Shown: piece by piece, positions 63,917 through 64,000 of the stretch
How positions within the stretch are numbered: the stretch's first letter is position 1
Layout: each line of letters starts with the position of its first letter
NCBI RefSeq assembly: GCF_000221045.1
Contig: NC_015856.1
Coordinates: 2,536,986 to 2,600,985 of the forward strand
Direction: 5' to 3'
Length of the DNA: 64,000 bases
Origin: Collimonas fungivorans Ter331
GTDB taxonomy: Bacteria > Pseudomonadota > Gammaproteobacteria > Burkholderiales > Burkholderiaceae_D
Program-made: the position numbers and the translations under genes
Notes under the pieces: generated by a model
Told to the model about the DNA's origin: nothing
The model's input: the letters and a program-made list of their open reading frames with translations, nothing else
The model's database searches: none

Positions 63917-64000
63917 GTTCAGCATCCTGTTCAAGGCTGATCGAGGCCAGCGGCAAAGTCAGCTGGACCAGCGCCCCGCCCTGCTCCCGGTTGCGCGCCG
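63906..64000 (-). CDS. Sensor histidine kinase (RegB-like), C-terminal fragment
   Basis: Only the last 30 or so codons are inside the window; the gene continues past the right edge. The frame reads ARNREQGGALVQLTLPLASI and ends at the TGA complementary to 63906-63908. The G-A-x-V-x-L-x-L-P-L ending is the last strand of a HATPase domain. It overlaps the RegA-type gene by 11 bases, which makes it the likely cognate kinase. Confidence 0.75.
   Translation of the reverse strand, partial: ARNREQGGALVQLTLPLASISLEQDAEHGD

Overview
The window looks like chromosomal DNA of a GC-rich betaproteobacterium, most likely Oxalobacteraceae (Collimonas, Janthinobacterium or Massilia relatives). This is inferred from gene style and from the kinds of regulators present, not from a marker gene. 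No rRNA, tRNA, CRISPR array, transposase or phage gene was seen.

Left part (1-15 kb): accessory and housekeeping genes. They are an efflux operon (outer-membrane channel, then a cut-off periplasmic adaptor) with a divergent TetR regulator and a perfect operator palindrome; a lipoprotein glycerophosphodiesterase; a metallo-beta-lactamase-fold hydrolase behind its own palindrome; an aminotransferase; gamma-glutamyltransferase; a GNAT acetyltransferase divergent from a MocR regulator; a DUF427 protein; a stand-alone cysteine desulfurase; and a small operon of a branched-chain-type binding protein, an alpha/beta hydrolase and a VOC protein.

Centre (about 15.0-48.9 kb, all minus strand): one large NRPS locus. 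The order of transcription is MFS exporter, NRPS-1 (5 modules), NRPS-2 (1 module), NRPS-3 (2 modules and tandem thioesterases), two TauD-type oxygenases, a 2OG-Fe(II) oxygenase fused to a TonB/AgmX-like domain, and a JmjC oxygenase. The NRPS genes overlap by ATGA and the downstream proteins begin with TubC-type docking domains. Reading the specificity pockets and condensation types by eye gives acyl - D-aThr - D-Pro - L-Pro - (basic, probably Arg) - acidic - D-Ser - Pro - acidic. With several hydroxylases nearby, this matches the empedopeptin / tripropeptin / plusbacin class of cyclic lipodepsipeptide antibiotics (3-hydroxyproline and two beta-hydroxyaspartates). The most striking anomaly is that the second TauD gene carries a one-base frameshift that removes its distal iron ligand and its 2-oxoglutarate arginine.

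Right part (49.4-60.2 kb): a complete deoxyribose-type uptake and catabolism operon, comprising deoC, a double-domain aldehyde dehydrogenase, a FucU/RbsD mutarotase, a PfkB kinase and a CUT2 ABC transporter. It is divergent from a convincing DeoR orthologue, with repeated TAACAT boxes between them. After it come a small secreted TonB-C-like protein, a membrane histidine kinase with a CqsS-like core, a hotdog thioesterase, and a RegA/PrrA-type response regulator with the tail of its kinase.
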